Assembly (NCBI GenBank): GCA_031426815.1
Contig: JASJPG010000008.1
Location: 11,175-75,174 of the forward strand
Origin: PFJX01 sp031426815
Lineage (GTDB): Bacteria > Pseudomonadota > Gammaproteobacteria > Burkholderiales > Thiobacillaceae
Length of the DNA: 64,000 bases
Direction of reading: 5' to 3'
Shown here: positions 18,512 to 26,274 of the stretch, piece after piece
How positions within the stretch are numbered: position 1 is the stretch's first letter
Layout of the letters: each line of letters starts with the position of its first letter
The notes under the pieces: model-generated
What the model was told of the DNA's origin: nothing
Database searches by the model: none
The model's input: the letters and a program-made list of their open reading frames with translations, nothing else
Program-made: the position numbers and the translations under genes

Positions 18512-19210
18512 TCAGGAGCCACTCAGCAGCGCTTCCAGTTTGGCGGCCGAGACCGCGCCATCGAGTCTGCGGCCGTTGGACAAGACGATGGCGGGGGTGC
18601 CGCCGATGCCCAATTCGCCAGCCAGCGCAGCGATGGCCTCCACCGGGTGGTCACAGGTCTTGCCGCTGTCCGGCTTCTTGCCTTCCAGCATGTAAGCGCT
18701 CCACGCCTTGGCGCGGTCTTCGGCGCACCAGATGTCTTTGGCGATGGCAGCGGACTGGGGATGCAACTCGGTCAGCGGCATCAGAAACAGATGCACGGTC
18801 AGGTTGTCCAACTTGGCCAATTCCTTCTCCAGTTGCTTGCAGAACGGGCAATCCGGATCGGAAAACACGGCAATTTTGCGCTCGCCCTTGCCCTTGATCA
18901 GGGTGATGGACTTGTCGAAGGGCAGGCTGTCGAATTTCACCGACGTCAGCGTTTGCAAGCGCTGCTGGCTGAGATTCGTCCGGGTCCGCGTATCGACCAG
19001 CGGTCCGATCAGCAAGTGGTCGCCCTTTTCATCGGCGTAAATCAAATGGCCGTCGGCATAGATTTCGTAGATGCCGGGAATGGCTGTCGCCGTCACCGAC
19101 TTGATCGACATCTTGGCATAGCGTTCGGCGAAGGCCGCGCGGATGGCAGCCTCGTCCGCCTGGGAGGCAAGGGGAAACAGGGCAAGCAACAGAATGGATA
19201 AGCGTTTCAT
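18512..19210 (-). CDS. dsbC: Periplasmic thiol:disulfide isomerase, DsbC/DsbG-like
   Basis: 232 residues; start at MKRLSILLLALFPLASQA, a good signal peptide. The N-terminal ~75 residues match the DsbC dimerisation domain. The thioredoxin domain has the active-site C121-P-F-C124 and the cis-Pro loop GGTPA. It reshuffles wrong disulfides in the periplasm, kept reduced by DsbD. It lies just downstream of a subtilisin-like protease with at least ten cysteines, a plausible client. Confidence 0.85.
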   Translation of the reverse strand: MKRLSILLLALFPLASQADEAAIRAAFAERYAKMSIKSVTATAIPGIYEIYADGHLIYADEKGDHLLIGPLVDTRTRTNLSQQRLQTLTSVKFDSLPFDKSITLIKGKGERKIAVFSDPDCPFCKQLEKELAKLDNLTVHLFLMPLTELHPQSAAIAKDIWCAEDRAKAWSAYMLEGKKPDSGKTCDHPVEAIAALAGELGIGGTPAIVLSNGRRLDGAVSAAKLEALLSGS

Positions 19211-19365
19211 GAAGAACCTCAAATAATCGATTGATCGACGTGACATCGGGTTGCGCGGAATTCACCGCTCCCGCCCGATAACCCCGAATGGGTGCGGCAG
19301 ATTTTAGACAACGGCATGTTTCAGACGAAAGCGCGGCAGCCGGGTTGCGGCCCGTCGCGCGGATT

Positions 19366-21510
19366 TCATGCCGACAGGCTTCGGCCGGAACGACGCATCG
19401 CGCCCAACAACCCCATCCCCAGCAAGGCCAGAGCCCAGGCCGGCAGCGGCACATCGCCGTCCGTTGCGCCGGCTTCGCTGACTTGGGTCGTCGCCGTCAC
19501 GCTATTGTCGAGGGGATTGCCATCGGCGCTGGCGGTGGCGACCTGCGCCTGACTGCTCGCCACGCCCGCCGTGTTGGCCAAGACGCTCACCGTGCGGCTG
19601 AGCTGCGCGCCCGCCGCCAGGCTGTTCAGCGCGCAAACCACCGTGCCGGCGCTGTGATTGCAACCGGCATCGGCGGAGACGAAGCTGGTGCCGGCGGGCA
19701 AGGTCTGGCTCAGCGTCACGGCGGCGGCCGTGGCGGGACCACTGTTCTTGACGACGAAGCTGTAGGTCAGCGTCGCGCCGAGCGCGACCGGATCGGGTAG
19801 CGCGACGACGCTGACCGACAGATTCGCCGTCGTCGCCGGGTCGGCGCTGAAACTTCGGTTCAGATACAGATTGCCGCTCGCGCCGCTCTTGCCATCCAGC
19901 GCGAAATGGTAGGTGGCGCCGGCATCGGCGTGGAAACTCAGGCCGCTGACGCCGCCGGCGCCGCCGTCGTCGTCGTTGGCGGCGATGCCGGTCAACGCGG
20001 CGACCGCATCGCCGGCATAAACCGCCAGCAAGGTATCGAAGTTGCTGCCATGGCTATCCAGCGTCGCGGTGCCCGATATGGCGGCGGTCCAACGCCACCA
20101 GACGGATGCGCCACCGAGCCCGGCATGCTGGGGTTCGCCGTTTTCCTGGCTGGCGAAATCGTTCCAGCCCAGCGCGTCGCTGCTGTCGCCGCTGAACAGG
20201 CTGGCGGCGGCAAAGTCGTCGTTGGCGGGAGGCGCCGTATCGGGATAGCGCAGCGCGGCCACCATATCCAGACGCGGTATGACATAGCCGAGGCCGACCG
20301 GACTGACCCGGTTGTCGGTCACCGGCTTGCCGCTGACCAGCATGCGGTTCGACCGTTCAGTCGGGGTTTCCGCCGGATAGGCCGCCGCCAATACCGCCGT
20401 CGCGCCCGCCGCCAGCGGCGCAGCGTAGGACGTGGCGCTGGCCGGCGTGAGCAGGGACAAGTAGCTGGATACATTGGAAAAACAGGCCACCGTGTCTTTC
20501 AGCCCCGGCGTGCAGGTCGCCGCGGTGGTTTCGTAGACCGCGCCGACGGAAACCACGCCGGGCACGCAGGCCGGCCAGTTGAGGCTGTTTGCGTAACTGT
20601 TGTTGCCGCTCGCGACGAGCGTCAGGATGCCCGCGTCGCGCGCTTCCTGCACCGCGGTTTCGAGGCCATAGCTGCTGCTGCCGGCGCAAGGCGCGCTGAA
20701 CGAACCGCTGCCCAGGCTGATGTTGATGGCGACGATATGGTGCGTGCCCTGCTCTCTCTGCGCGATCACCCAATCGATGCCGGCGATGATCGCCACGCTG
20801 TAGCAGCCCCAGGCCGGGTCGCAGACATCGACGGCGGCAATTTTCGCGCCGGTCGCTGCGCTCAATGCGATCGCGGCGACGTTGGTGCCGTGGCCGTTGT
20901 CGTCACGGGAATTGTCGTTCGTGCCGACATCCACCGCCGCCACGACCTTGCAGCTCGCCGCCGGCACGCCGGGCGCGGTGCAACTGCCGAAGGCGGAACC
21001 GGTGTAGTTGACGCCGGTATCCAGTACCGCCACCACCGCACCGACACCGGTCTGGCCGAGCAACTGGGCGGCCTGCGGCTGGCCGATGAGATCGAGGCTG
21101 GCCGCCAGCGGCTCCGCCCGCCGAATCTCGTAAACCGCTTTCACGTCGGGTTGCTGCAACAGGCGCAACAGGCTGTCGGCATCGCGGAAGCGGAGGAGGT
21201 TCATCGGCAAATGGCTGAAGTCGCGCCGCACCGCCACATCGTCGGGGCTAAGGCCGGCAAGTCCGCGCGACTTCAGCAAACGATACCGTTCGCGCCTCGG
21301 CAGCGACTGCGCAGCGTCGACGCCACTCGCGGCACGAAATTCGACGAGCAGTTCGCGCACTTCGCCGCTTGCAACCTTGCGCCAGGTTTCCAGGGCGATC
21401 TTGCCGGCGGCCTCGCCTGACGGCTGAGTCGAAGCGGAAGCGGCGAGGACATGCGCTGTCCAGACGCAGGAAAGCAGACTGAATAGGAGAAGCACGGCGC
21501 GGAGGGGCAT
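19366..21510 (-). CDS. Subtilisin-like (S8) serine protease with C-terminal sorting signal
   Basis: 714 residues. A signal peptide and a ~110-residue propeptide precede the S8 domain with D164 (VLDTG), H207 (NGHGTN), oxyanion N303 (ASGNN) and S361 (ATSYAAP, replacing the usual GTSMAAP). A PPC-like beta domain and a DUF11-type repeat (residues ~585-660) follow. The end is a tripartite tail: DVPLPAWA, a short helix, then RRSGR. Such tails are cleaved by exosortases. The mature enzyme has many Cys. It is probably surface-attached. Confidence 0.85.
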   Translation of the reverse strand: MPLRAVLLLFSLLSCVWTAHVLAASASTQPSGEAAGKIALETWRKVASGEVRELLVEFRAASGVDAAQSLPRRERYRLLKSRGLAGLSPDDVAVRRDFSHLPMNLLRFRDADSLLRLLQQPDVKAVYEIRRAEPLAASLDLIGQPQAAQLLGQTGVGAVVAVLDTGVNYTGSAFGSCTAPGVPAASCKVVAAVDVGTNDNSRDDNGHGTNVAAIALSAATGAKIAAVDVCDPAWGCYSVAIIAGIDWVIAQREQGTHHIVAINISLGSGSFSAPCAGSSSYGLETAVQEARDAGILTLVASGNNSYANSLNWPACVPGVVSVGAVYETTAATCTPGLKDTVACFSNVSSYLSLLTPASATSYAAPLAAGATAVLAAAYPAETPTERSNRMLVSGKPVTDNRVSPVGLGYVIPRLDMVAALRYPDTAPPANDDFAAASLFSGDSSDALGWNDFASQENGEPQHAGLGGASVWWRWTAAISGTATLDSHGSNFDTLLAVYAGDAVAALTGIAANDDDGGAGGVSGLSFHADAGATYHFALDGKSGASGNLYLNRSFSADPATTANLSVSVVALPDPVALGATLTYSFVVKNSGPATAAAVTLSQTLPAGTSFVSADAGCNHSAGTVVCALNSLAAGAQLSRTVSVLANTAGVASSQAQVATASADGNPLDNSVTATTQVSEAGATDGDVPLPAWALALLGMGLLGAMRRSGRSLSA

Positions 21511-21630
21511 GCCTGCCAGCCTAGCGCACGACGATTGCTGGGTTGTGATGCCGAGCCATGAGCCGTCCTAGTCCTTCAGGCAGCATGTTTCGGTGATTTT
21601 CGTAACACACCTTCGCTCCGCTTTCCGCTA

Positions 21631-22164
21631 TCAGGCCTTGCGGCGGCGAGCCAGCAGGCCGACCAGACCCATGCCCAGCGCCATGAACAGGTAGGCGTCG
21701 GCTTCCGGGACCGGCGCGCTCACAGGATAGGCCTGCAGGACACCGCCATAGCTGCCACCCAGCGTACCGGTGATATTGCCCGACACGATGAATCTGTAGT
21801 CGCTCGCGGCCGGCAACGTGACCAGCGCCGTCAGGGTGGTATCGCTTGGGCTGCTTTGCGCATCCGAAGCCAGGATATTGCCGATCGAATCGGTAAACCT
21901 TATCGACATGTTCGACAACTCGAACTCGGCGCCCGTCCAATAGGGCAGATCCAGATTGATGGTGACGCTGGTCCCCACGGCGGCAGAAAGCTGGTCGATA
22001 TCGAACATGTAGCTGTCGCTGAACGAACCGCCGAACGCGAAGGTATTGCCGAAATTGACGGTTTGACCGCTCAGGTTGCCCAGATCTCCCGGCCCCGCCG
22101 CTACGGCTGGGCCCAGATGTACAGCCAGTAGCAGTGCCAACAGCAGTTTGGGTGGGTTCATCAT
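21631..22164 (-). CDS. FxDxF-type PEP-CTERM protein
   Basis: 177 residues: signal peptide (LLLALLLAVHLGPAVA), a beta-rich middle with the FxDxF-like FGNTFAFGGSFSDSYMF, and a canonical C-terminal tail VPEADAYLFMALGMGLVGL followed by ARRRKA. It is an export substrate that exosortase cleaves near the VPEA motif, leaving the protein at the surface or in the EPS matrix. The gap before the protease gene (21511-21630) holds no gene. Confidence 0.85.
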   Translation of the reverse strand: MMNPPKLLLALLLAVHLGPAVAAGPGDLGNLSGQTVNFGNTFAFGGSFSDSYMFDIDQLSAAVGTSVTINLDLPYWTGAEFELSNMSIRFTDSIGNILASDAQSSPSDTTLTALVTLPAASDYRFIVSGNITGTLGGSYGGVLQAYPVSAPVPEADAYLFMALGMGLVGLLARRRKA

Positions 22165-22210
22165 TGTTTCCTTTAGAAAATTGTCTTCGGCGTCGGATCG
22201 TCCTGGCGGA

Positions 22211-22339
22211 TCAATTCGACTTGCGGCGACGCGCCAGCAGACCGACCAGGCCCTGGTCGGCCAGCATCAGGGCGTAGGTATCGGCCTCGGGTACGGGCGC
22301 GGCGATGGCGCCGTCGATCTGCGGTAGGTCTAATTTGTA
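22211..22339 (-). pseudogene. Orphan PEP-CTERM tail (gene remnant)
   Basis: Read leftward, a short open stretch encodes LPQIDGAIAAP followed by VPEADTYALMLADQGLVGL and LARRRKSN before a stop. That is a perfect PEP-CTERM sorting tail with no protein in front: an in-frame TAG lies about 40 codons upstream and there is no good start. It is probably the 3' end of a deleted paralogue of the neighbouring PEP-CTERM gene. Confidence 0.7.
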
Positions 22340-22434
22340 CAAAGCCTAAAGTTGCTCCATTACGATTTCTGTGTTGCCTGTAGGCGGTCGCATGAGCCAT
22401 TCGGCTCATGTCGCGACGGCATGGGAATACCGCC

Positions 22435-23055
22435 CTACGACCTCCGCCTGCCGCCGGTCGGTAATCCCTTGCCGACGATCGCCTGCAGCCAGGCCGCCGC
22501 GACCACGGCTGCGATGGCCAGCGCGAAGCGGCCGCCGCCATCCATCAGGCGTCCCCAGTCCACCAGCCGGGAAGCCTGGTCGGCCACCGGGTCGAGGCTG
22601 AAACTAAGCAGGTCGTTGACCGAACTGGCCAGCACCAGGGGGACATCCAGCACTTCCAGCAGCAGCAGCAAAGGCAGGCTCGCCAACAGCCGCAGCAAGC
22701 GGCCACGCCAGCGCAGCCCCGGCCAGGCCAGCGCGGCGGCGGCAAGGACGACGGGATGGATGAGGGCGCCGTAGATGGGGGTGGCAGCATCGACCGTGAA
22801 ACCGGCAGGGAGCACCCGGCCATGCAGCACCGGCATCTGTTCCGCCACCAGTTTGGCCATGAAGACATGCTCGCGCTGATAGCCGATCTCCAGGCTGAGC
22901 ACGCCAAAGTCGGTCAGCACGCCATCCAGCACCGCGCGATAGAGCGGCAGCAGCGCCACGGCCAGTTGCCCGCCGTGATTCCAGGACAACCAGATCAGCA
23001 GCGGCAACCACAGCAGCAGACGCAGGAGAACCCCGTGCACCTCAGCGGGGGTCAT
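22435..23055 (-). CDS. Exosortase-associated membrane protein (XrtH-associated type)
   Basis: 206 residues; start at MTPAEVHGV overlaps the exosortase stop by 14 nt. It has four to five hydrophobic helices with a periplasmic loop around residues 60-100. A small membrane protein directly downstream of a short exosortase matches the pairing known for exosortase H and its associated protein. Its exact role is not established; it presumably forms a complex with the sortase. Confidence 0.6.
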   Translation of the reverse strand: MTPAEVHGVLLRLLLWLPLLIWLSWNHGGQLAVALLPLYRAVLDGVLTDFGVLSLEIGYQREHVFMAKLVAEQMPVLHGRVLPAGFTVDAATPIYGALIHPVVLAAAALAWPGLRWRGRLLRLLASLPLLLLLEVLDVPLVLASSVNDLLSFSLDPVADQASRLVDWGRLMDGGGRFALAIAAVVAAAWLQAIVGKGLPTGGRRRS

Positions 23056-23587
23056 GGCGGGCGAGGAACAGCAGGAAGTAGGCCAGGCAGGCGACAACCA
23101 GGAGCAGCGGCAGCAGCGTGCCGTGCAGCAGACCGAACAGGGCGCGCTCCCCGGTCCAGACCTGCCAGAGCAGGACGATGCGCGCCTGGTTGAGGACGAA
23201 CACCAGACCGATGCCCAGCGCCATGCCGAGCAGGCGCGCACGCCAGGCGAAGGGATAGGCGACGAAGGCGGCCAGCAGCAGGAACAGCACCTCCAGCCCT
23301 TCGCAGCCGTTGAGGATGTTGAGCCGCCCGACCGGCGCCACCAGGCGATGTTCGCGCGCCTCGACGCCGACCTCGGGCCAGATCGCGTCGATCACCCCGG
23401 CCGCGGGCCGCACCGTCAGATCGTGGATGACGACACGCTCCAGCGCCGTGCCGCGGCTCATCTCCCAGACGTATTGCAGGCTGAGGAAGGTGGCGAGAAA
23501 CAGCAGCAGCAGGCGTAGCGGTCGCCGCCGCCGGGCTGCCGCCTGGACATCCGCTTGCAGGAATGCCTGATAACTCTGATCGGTCAT
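23042..23587 (-). CDS. Exosortase (short, XrtH-like)
   Basis: 181 residues, only the core exosortase domain. The catalytic set is visible: C95 in NGCEGLE, R136 in NQARIV and H155 in LLHGT, each at the edge of a membrane helix. Exosortases cleave C-terminal PEP-CTERM-like tails at the outer face of the inner membrane. The short length and the partner gene downstream suggest XrtH, but I cannot exclude another short class. Candidate clients in the window are the subtilisin and the PEP-CTERM protein. Confidence 0.75.
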   Translation of the reverse strand: MTDQSYQAFLQADVQAAARRRRPLRLLLLFLATFLSLQYVWEMSRGTALERVVIHDLTVRPAAGVIDAIWPEVGVEAREHRLVAPVGRLNILNGCEGLEVLFLLLAAFVAYPFAWRARLLGMALGIGLVFVLNQARIVLLWQVWTGERALFGLLHGTLLPLLLVVACLAYFLLFLARHDPR

Positions 23588-23633
23588 GTGCGGATCGGAG
23601 AAGATGCGGCGGCGGCTACGGAAATCGGTTCAG

Positions 23634-23960
23634 CCTTGAAACAGCAGTTGAACCCGTCCGAGGGCGGGGTGGAGAAACCGGCTGGCAAGGTAGCGGAGTC
23701 GTAGCGCTTTAGCGCGTACGAATCCGGCATGCCCCTTGCGGGTGCGCGACGACGAGTCATGCCGAGGCATGGCGAGGATAAGCAGGGACTTGGCCGCCGT
23801 CTTTTGGCGGCTTAGTCCTTCGCTTAGTAGTTTTATCAGGAGCAACGCCGCCAGACGGTTTCTCCACCCCGACAGCGGGCGGGTAGCGGGCTCAGCCAAT
23901 AGGTGAACGTCATCGAAGCGCAATACATCAGCCAGCAGGAGGCCTCACGAGAGGTAAGGA
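23634..23960. mobile_element. MITE-like element, copy B, left part (split by prophage)
   Basis: Starts ccttgaaacagcagttgaac after the duplication TTCAG (23629-23633). It aligns with the reverse complement of copy A through the conserved blocks gggcggggtggagaa, cgacgacgagtcatgcc and cggtttctccaccccg. It carries two extra internal segments of roughly 55 bp each. The prophage is inserted 22 bp from the far end. Joined with the right part, the element would be 349 bp. Confidence 0.85.
23955..23960. repeat. Prophage target-site duplication, left (TAAGGA)
   Basis: TAAGGA precedes the prophage TG terminus and is repeated directly after the CA terminus at 62885-62890. The related MITE copy A has a single ATAAGGAGC at the same place. 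Six matching bases were counted; a 5-bp duplication with one chance match cannot be excluded. Confidence 0.85.
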
Positions 23961-24003
23961 TGAGAAGAGGTGAGATAAATCAGAGGAGAAAACCGAGATA
24001 AAT
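23961..24003. other. Left phage end with transposase-binding-like motifs
   Basis: From the terminal TG, the motif GATAAAT occupies bases 14-20 and again 37-43. At the other end, reading inward, GATAAAT occupies bases 14-20 and 36-42. Matched inward-facing repeats at such offsets are expected for MuA-type binding sites. The rest of 24004-24076 is A-rich and non-coding. Confidence 0.75.
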
Positions 24004-24076
24004 GCGGGAAAAACCGAATTTCAGCGGGAAATAGCGGAGAAGAAAAGCAAAAAAGTTGTACAGAAAGCAAAGGCTG

Positions 24077-24580
24077 TCAATCAGCCAGATAGTTGCCTAC
24101 GATTTCAAGAATCGTGCGCTCATCTTCGTCGCTGACGCCGAGGAACGGCCGGGCCGGAATCTTACCGTTGAGACTGCCGAATTGATGCACGGCGGCGCCG
24201 GCATCCCAGGCGTCGGCGAATCGATCGGTTCCGATGGCCACGCCGCCGGGGATCAGTTGCCAGTGAATGGAGTCTTGCAAAAGACCGCTGGCCACCAGCG
24301 GTTTTTTGTTCATGGCGTAGCCGGCGCCCTTGGCCGACAGCTTTCCAGTTTTCTTGGTGTAGCTGCCGGACTTGCGGCCAAGGTAACCAAGAATGGTGGC
24401 CTGTGTGTTCGGCGCCCAGCGCTGGCCATCTGGTCCGGTGCTGGTGTTAAAACGCGCCTGCGTCGATTCCATCAAGCGTTCGCCAATCTCGGACAGCGCC
24501 GGCGCCAGGTTATCGATGCGGCCGGCGAGCTGCTGCAGAGCAGCGAGAACGGTGCGGTTATCGACTTCGACGTTGATCAT
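24077..24580 (-). CDS. Phage virion morphogenesis protein (Mu gpG-like)
   Basis: 167 residues. STQARFNTSTGPDGQRWAPN, LVASGLLQDSIHW and AAVHQFG...IPARPFLGVSDED are the conserved blocks of the phage virion morphogenesis family, which includes Mu gpG and P2 gpS and is needed for head or tail completion. It is the last gene of the leftward arm, only 116 bp from the left phage end. In Mu this gene lies mid-genome next to the protease gene. Confidence 0.85.
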   Translation of the reverse strand: MINVEVDNRTVLAALQQLAGRIDNLAPALSEIGERLMESTQARFNTSTGPDGQRWAPNTQATILGYLGRKSGSYTKKTGKLSAKGAGYAMNKKPLVASGLLQDSIHWQLIPGGVAIGTDRFADAWDAGAAVHQFGSLNGKIPARPFLGVSDEDERTILEIVGNYLAD

Positions 24581-24647
24581 GGCAGCGGCATCACCTTAAA
24601 AAAGAAAGGCCCGCGCGCGGGCGGGCCGATGGGTATGACGTTGATCG

Positions 24648-24926
24648 CTATTGATCGAGCGCATCGAAGCTTGGAATGCCCTCGAACGGTAGGCCACCAG
24701 CTTCAATCCATGCGTCAAGCCGATCCTGCTCGTCGGGAGAAGACCCGACCGCTGACGAAATACCAATGAGCGTCCCATTAGGTTCAGGGAGTGAACTTGG
24801 ATCGATACCTTGCTCGCGCAATTGCCGCAACAGTTCTGGCGGCATGTCTTGGAGCGGGGTTATTGCGGGATTCAGACCAGCATTCTGCAATGAACTCTGC
24901 AATTGGGTTGTTTTTGTGAGCGGCAT
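24648..24926 (-). CDS. Small protein overlapping the 3' end of the MuF gene
   Basis: 92 residues, acidic and soluble, with no family I recognise. The ATG has CGAGG nine bases upstream. Its first 143 nt overlap the 3' end of the MuF-zincin gene in another frame, an unusually long overlap. The sequence (ELLRQLREQGIDPSSLPEPNGTLIG) reads like real protein. Its position right after a possible toxin domain makes an immunity or partner protein conceivable, but this is inference. Confidence 0.6.
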   Translation of the reverse strand: MPLTKTTQLQSSLQNAGLNPAITPLQDMPPELLRQLREQGIDPSSLPEPNGTLIGISSAVGSSPDEQDRLDAWIEAGGLPFEGIPSFDALDQ

Positions 24927-26274
24927 AGCCTGAAACCTCGTTAATCATTCCTTTGGTGATCGCTTCTTTATAGGCCTTGATGATGTCTGCATCAAGACTC
25001 AAGCCGAGCAGATCGTCGATCTGGTGGCCTAGTTCATGGTCGACGACGCTGCGTATTGTCCCGCATCCCGGCGGGAACCAGCCTGACACCTCAAGTTCAG
25101 AGAGTCTGGCCTTAAACGCATCTGGCGCTCCACCCCACTTTGCATTGACCGCAATACCCTGCGCTTCCGGTTGCGCCCACGAATGCGCGAATCTGTTGCC
25201 TTTGATGATGGGCTTCTTGATTCTGCGCCTTGCCCACGCCTCGGCCGCATCTGATGGAACGCCTTTTGCCACCAGGTCAGCCGTGTAATTTCTTACGGCC
25301 ACCTCAACATATCTGGAATTCTGCGCTTGTCCGCTGCCGGTAAACCGCTGGTTCTTACGCAGCTCCGGGAACTCCTGCATATGCTCGAACAGACTGCGAT
25401 TCCATTCGTTGGCCACTTCCGGTTTCACGCCGGTGTAGTCAGCGAAGTCGGCAAGATTGTTATCGACGGCCCATTTTGCAGCGGCCTTGCTGGTTTTCTG
25501 TTCAGCGAACACGGGCTTGGTGATGCTGGCCATATCCGCCGCCAGCGCTTTCCCCAGTTCCGGCGGAAGCTTTGCCACCTTCGCTGCCACCAGGTCGCGC
25601 ATTTCTTGCGCGACGCTGGCGCCGGGGGCGTAGCCCCATCCTTTGTCGATACCCACTTGCTCGCCAGTCTTGCTGTCGATGGCATCCCAGCCTGCGGGCG
25701 GCTTGGATTTGTCGCCCTGGCCAGGCTGGCGCTGGGCAACAATCCCGCATCTGCAGCCCCAACCGTTTGGCCCAACGTGGGTTTTCCAGAATGGGTGGTC
25801 GTGGCGCAAAGTGATGCCGTGCCAGGCCAGGTGTTCCTGGCGCGGATGCATAACGCTATCGTTGTGCACATAGCGCCAGTAGGGCATGGCGGCCAGCGTG
25901 TCGGGGTCTGTCAACTGCTTGTAGCGGCCGGCGGCGTGGCTGGTGCGGACGTTGGTCTCGTAAATCACCTTGGTACGCCAGGCCTCGCCGGCCTTGGTGC
26001 CTTCGCCGGTCCATCCGTGCCATCCGTGCTTGGCGACGATGCCTTTGAAGTCCTTGCGGAATTGTTCCAGCGTCGTGCGCTGCAGGGGCGAGACGGCTTT
26101 ACGCAGGTCATCCAGCAAGTCGGCTTTCATGGCGCCGGCCACGACAAAGGCGCGGTCGTGCGCGCCTTTCCAGATGTCGTCCCAGCGCTCGGTGGGCAGG
26201 TTGAGCTTGGTGCGGAAAAAGTCGATCTGCTCTTGAAACGGCAGGTTTATCGCCAGCTGCAGCGGATCAGGCAT
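24784..26274 (-). CDS. MuF minor head protein with C-terminal zincin (HELGH) domain
   Basis: 496 residues. Residues ~20-185 are the MuF head-morphogenesis domain (KVIYETNVRTSHAAGRYKQL, WHGITLRHDHPFW, GPNGWGCRCGIVA), a portal-associated minor capsid protein. After a linker, residues ~290-496 form a separate domain with H413-E-L-G-H417 and a downstream NNPIAEFIAECW (E460 or E464), as in metallopeptidases with a third Glu ligand. MuF proteins with C-terminal effector domains are known. Mu gpF itself lacks this domain. It could be injected with DNA. Confidence 0.8.
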   Translation of the reverse strand: MPDPLQLAINLPFQEQIDFFRTKLNLPTERWDDIWKGAHDRAFVVAGAMKADLLDDLRKAVSPLQRTTLEQFRKDFKGIVAKHGWHGWTGEGTKAGEAWRTKVIYETNVRTSHAAGRYKQLTDPDTLAAMPYWRYVHNDSVMHPRQEHLAWHGITLRHDHPFWKTHVGPNGWGCRCGIVAQRQPGQGDKSKPPAGWDAIDSKTGEQVGIDKGWGYAPGASVAQEMRDLVAAKVAKLPPELGKALAADMASITKPVFAEQKTSKAAAKWAVDNNLADFADYTGVKPEVANEWNRSLFEHMQEFPELRKNQRFTGSGQAQNSRYVEVAVRNYTADLVAKGVPSDAAEAWARRRIKKPIIKGNRFAHSWAQPEAQGIAVNAKWGGAPDAFKARLSELEVSGWFPPGCGTIRSVVDHELGHQIDDLLGLSLDADIIKAYKEAITKGMINEVSGYAAHKNNPIAEFIAECWSESRNNPAPRHAARTVAAIARARYRSKFTP

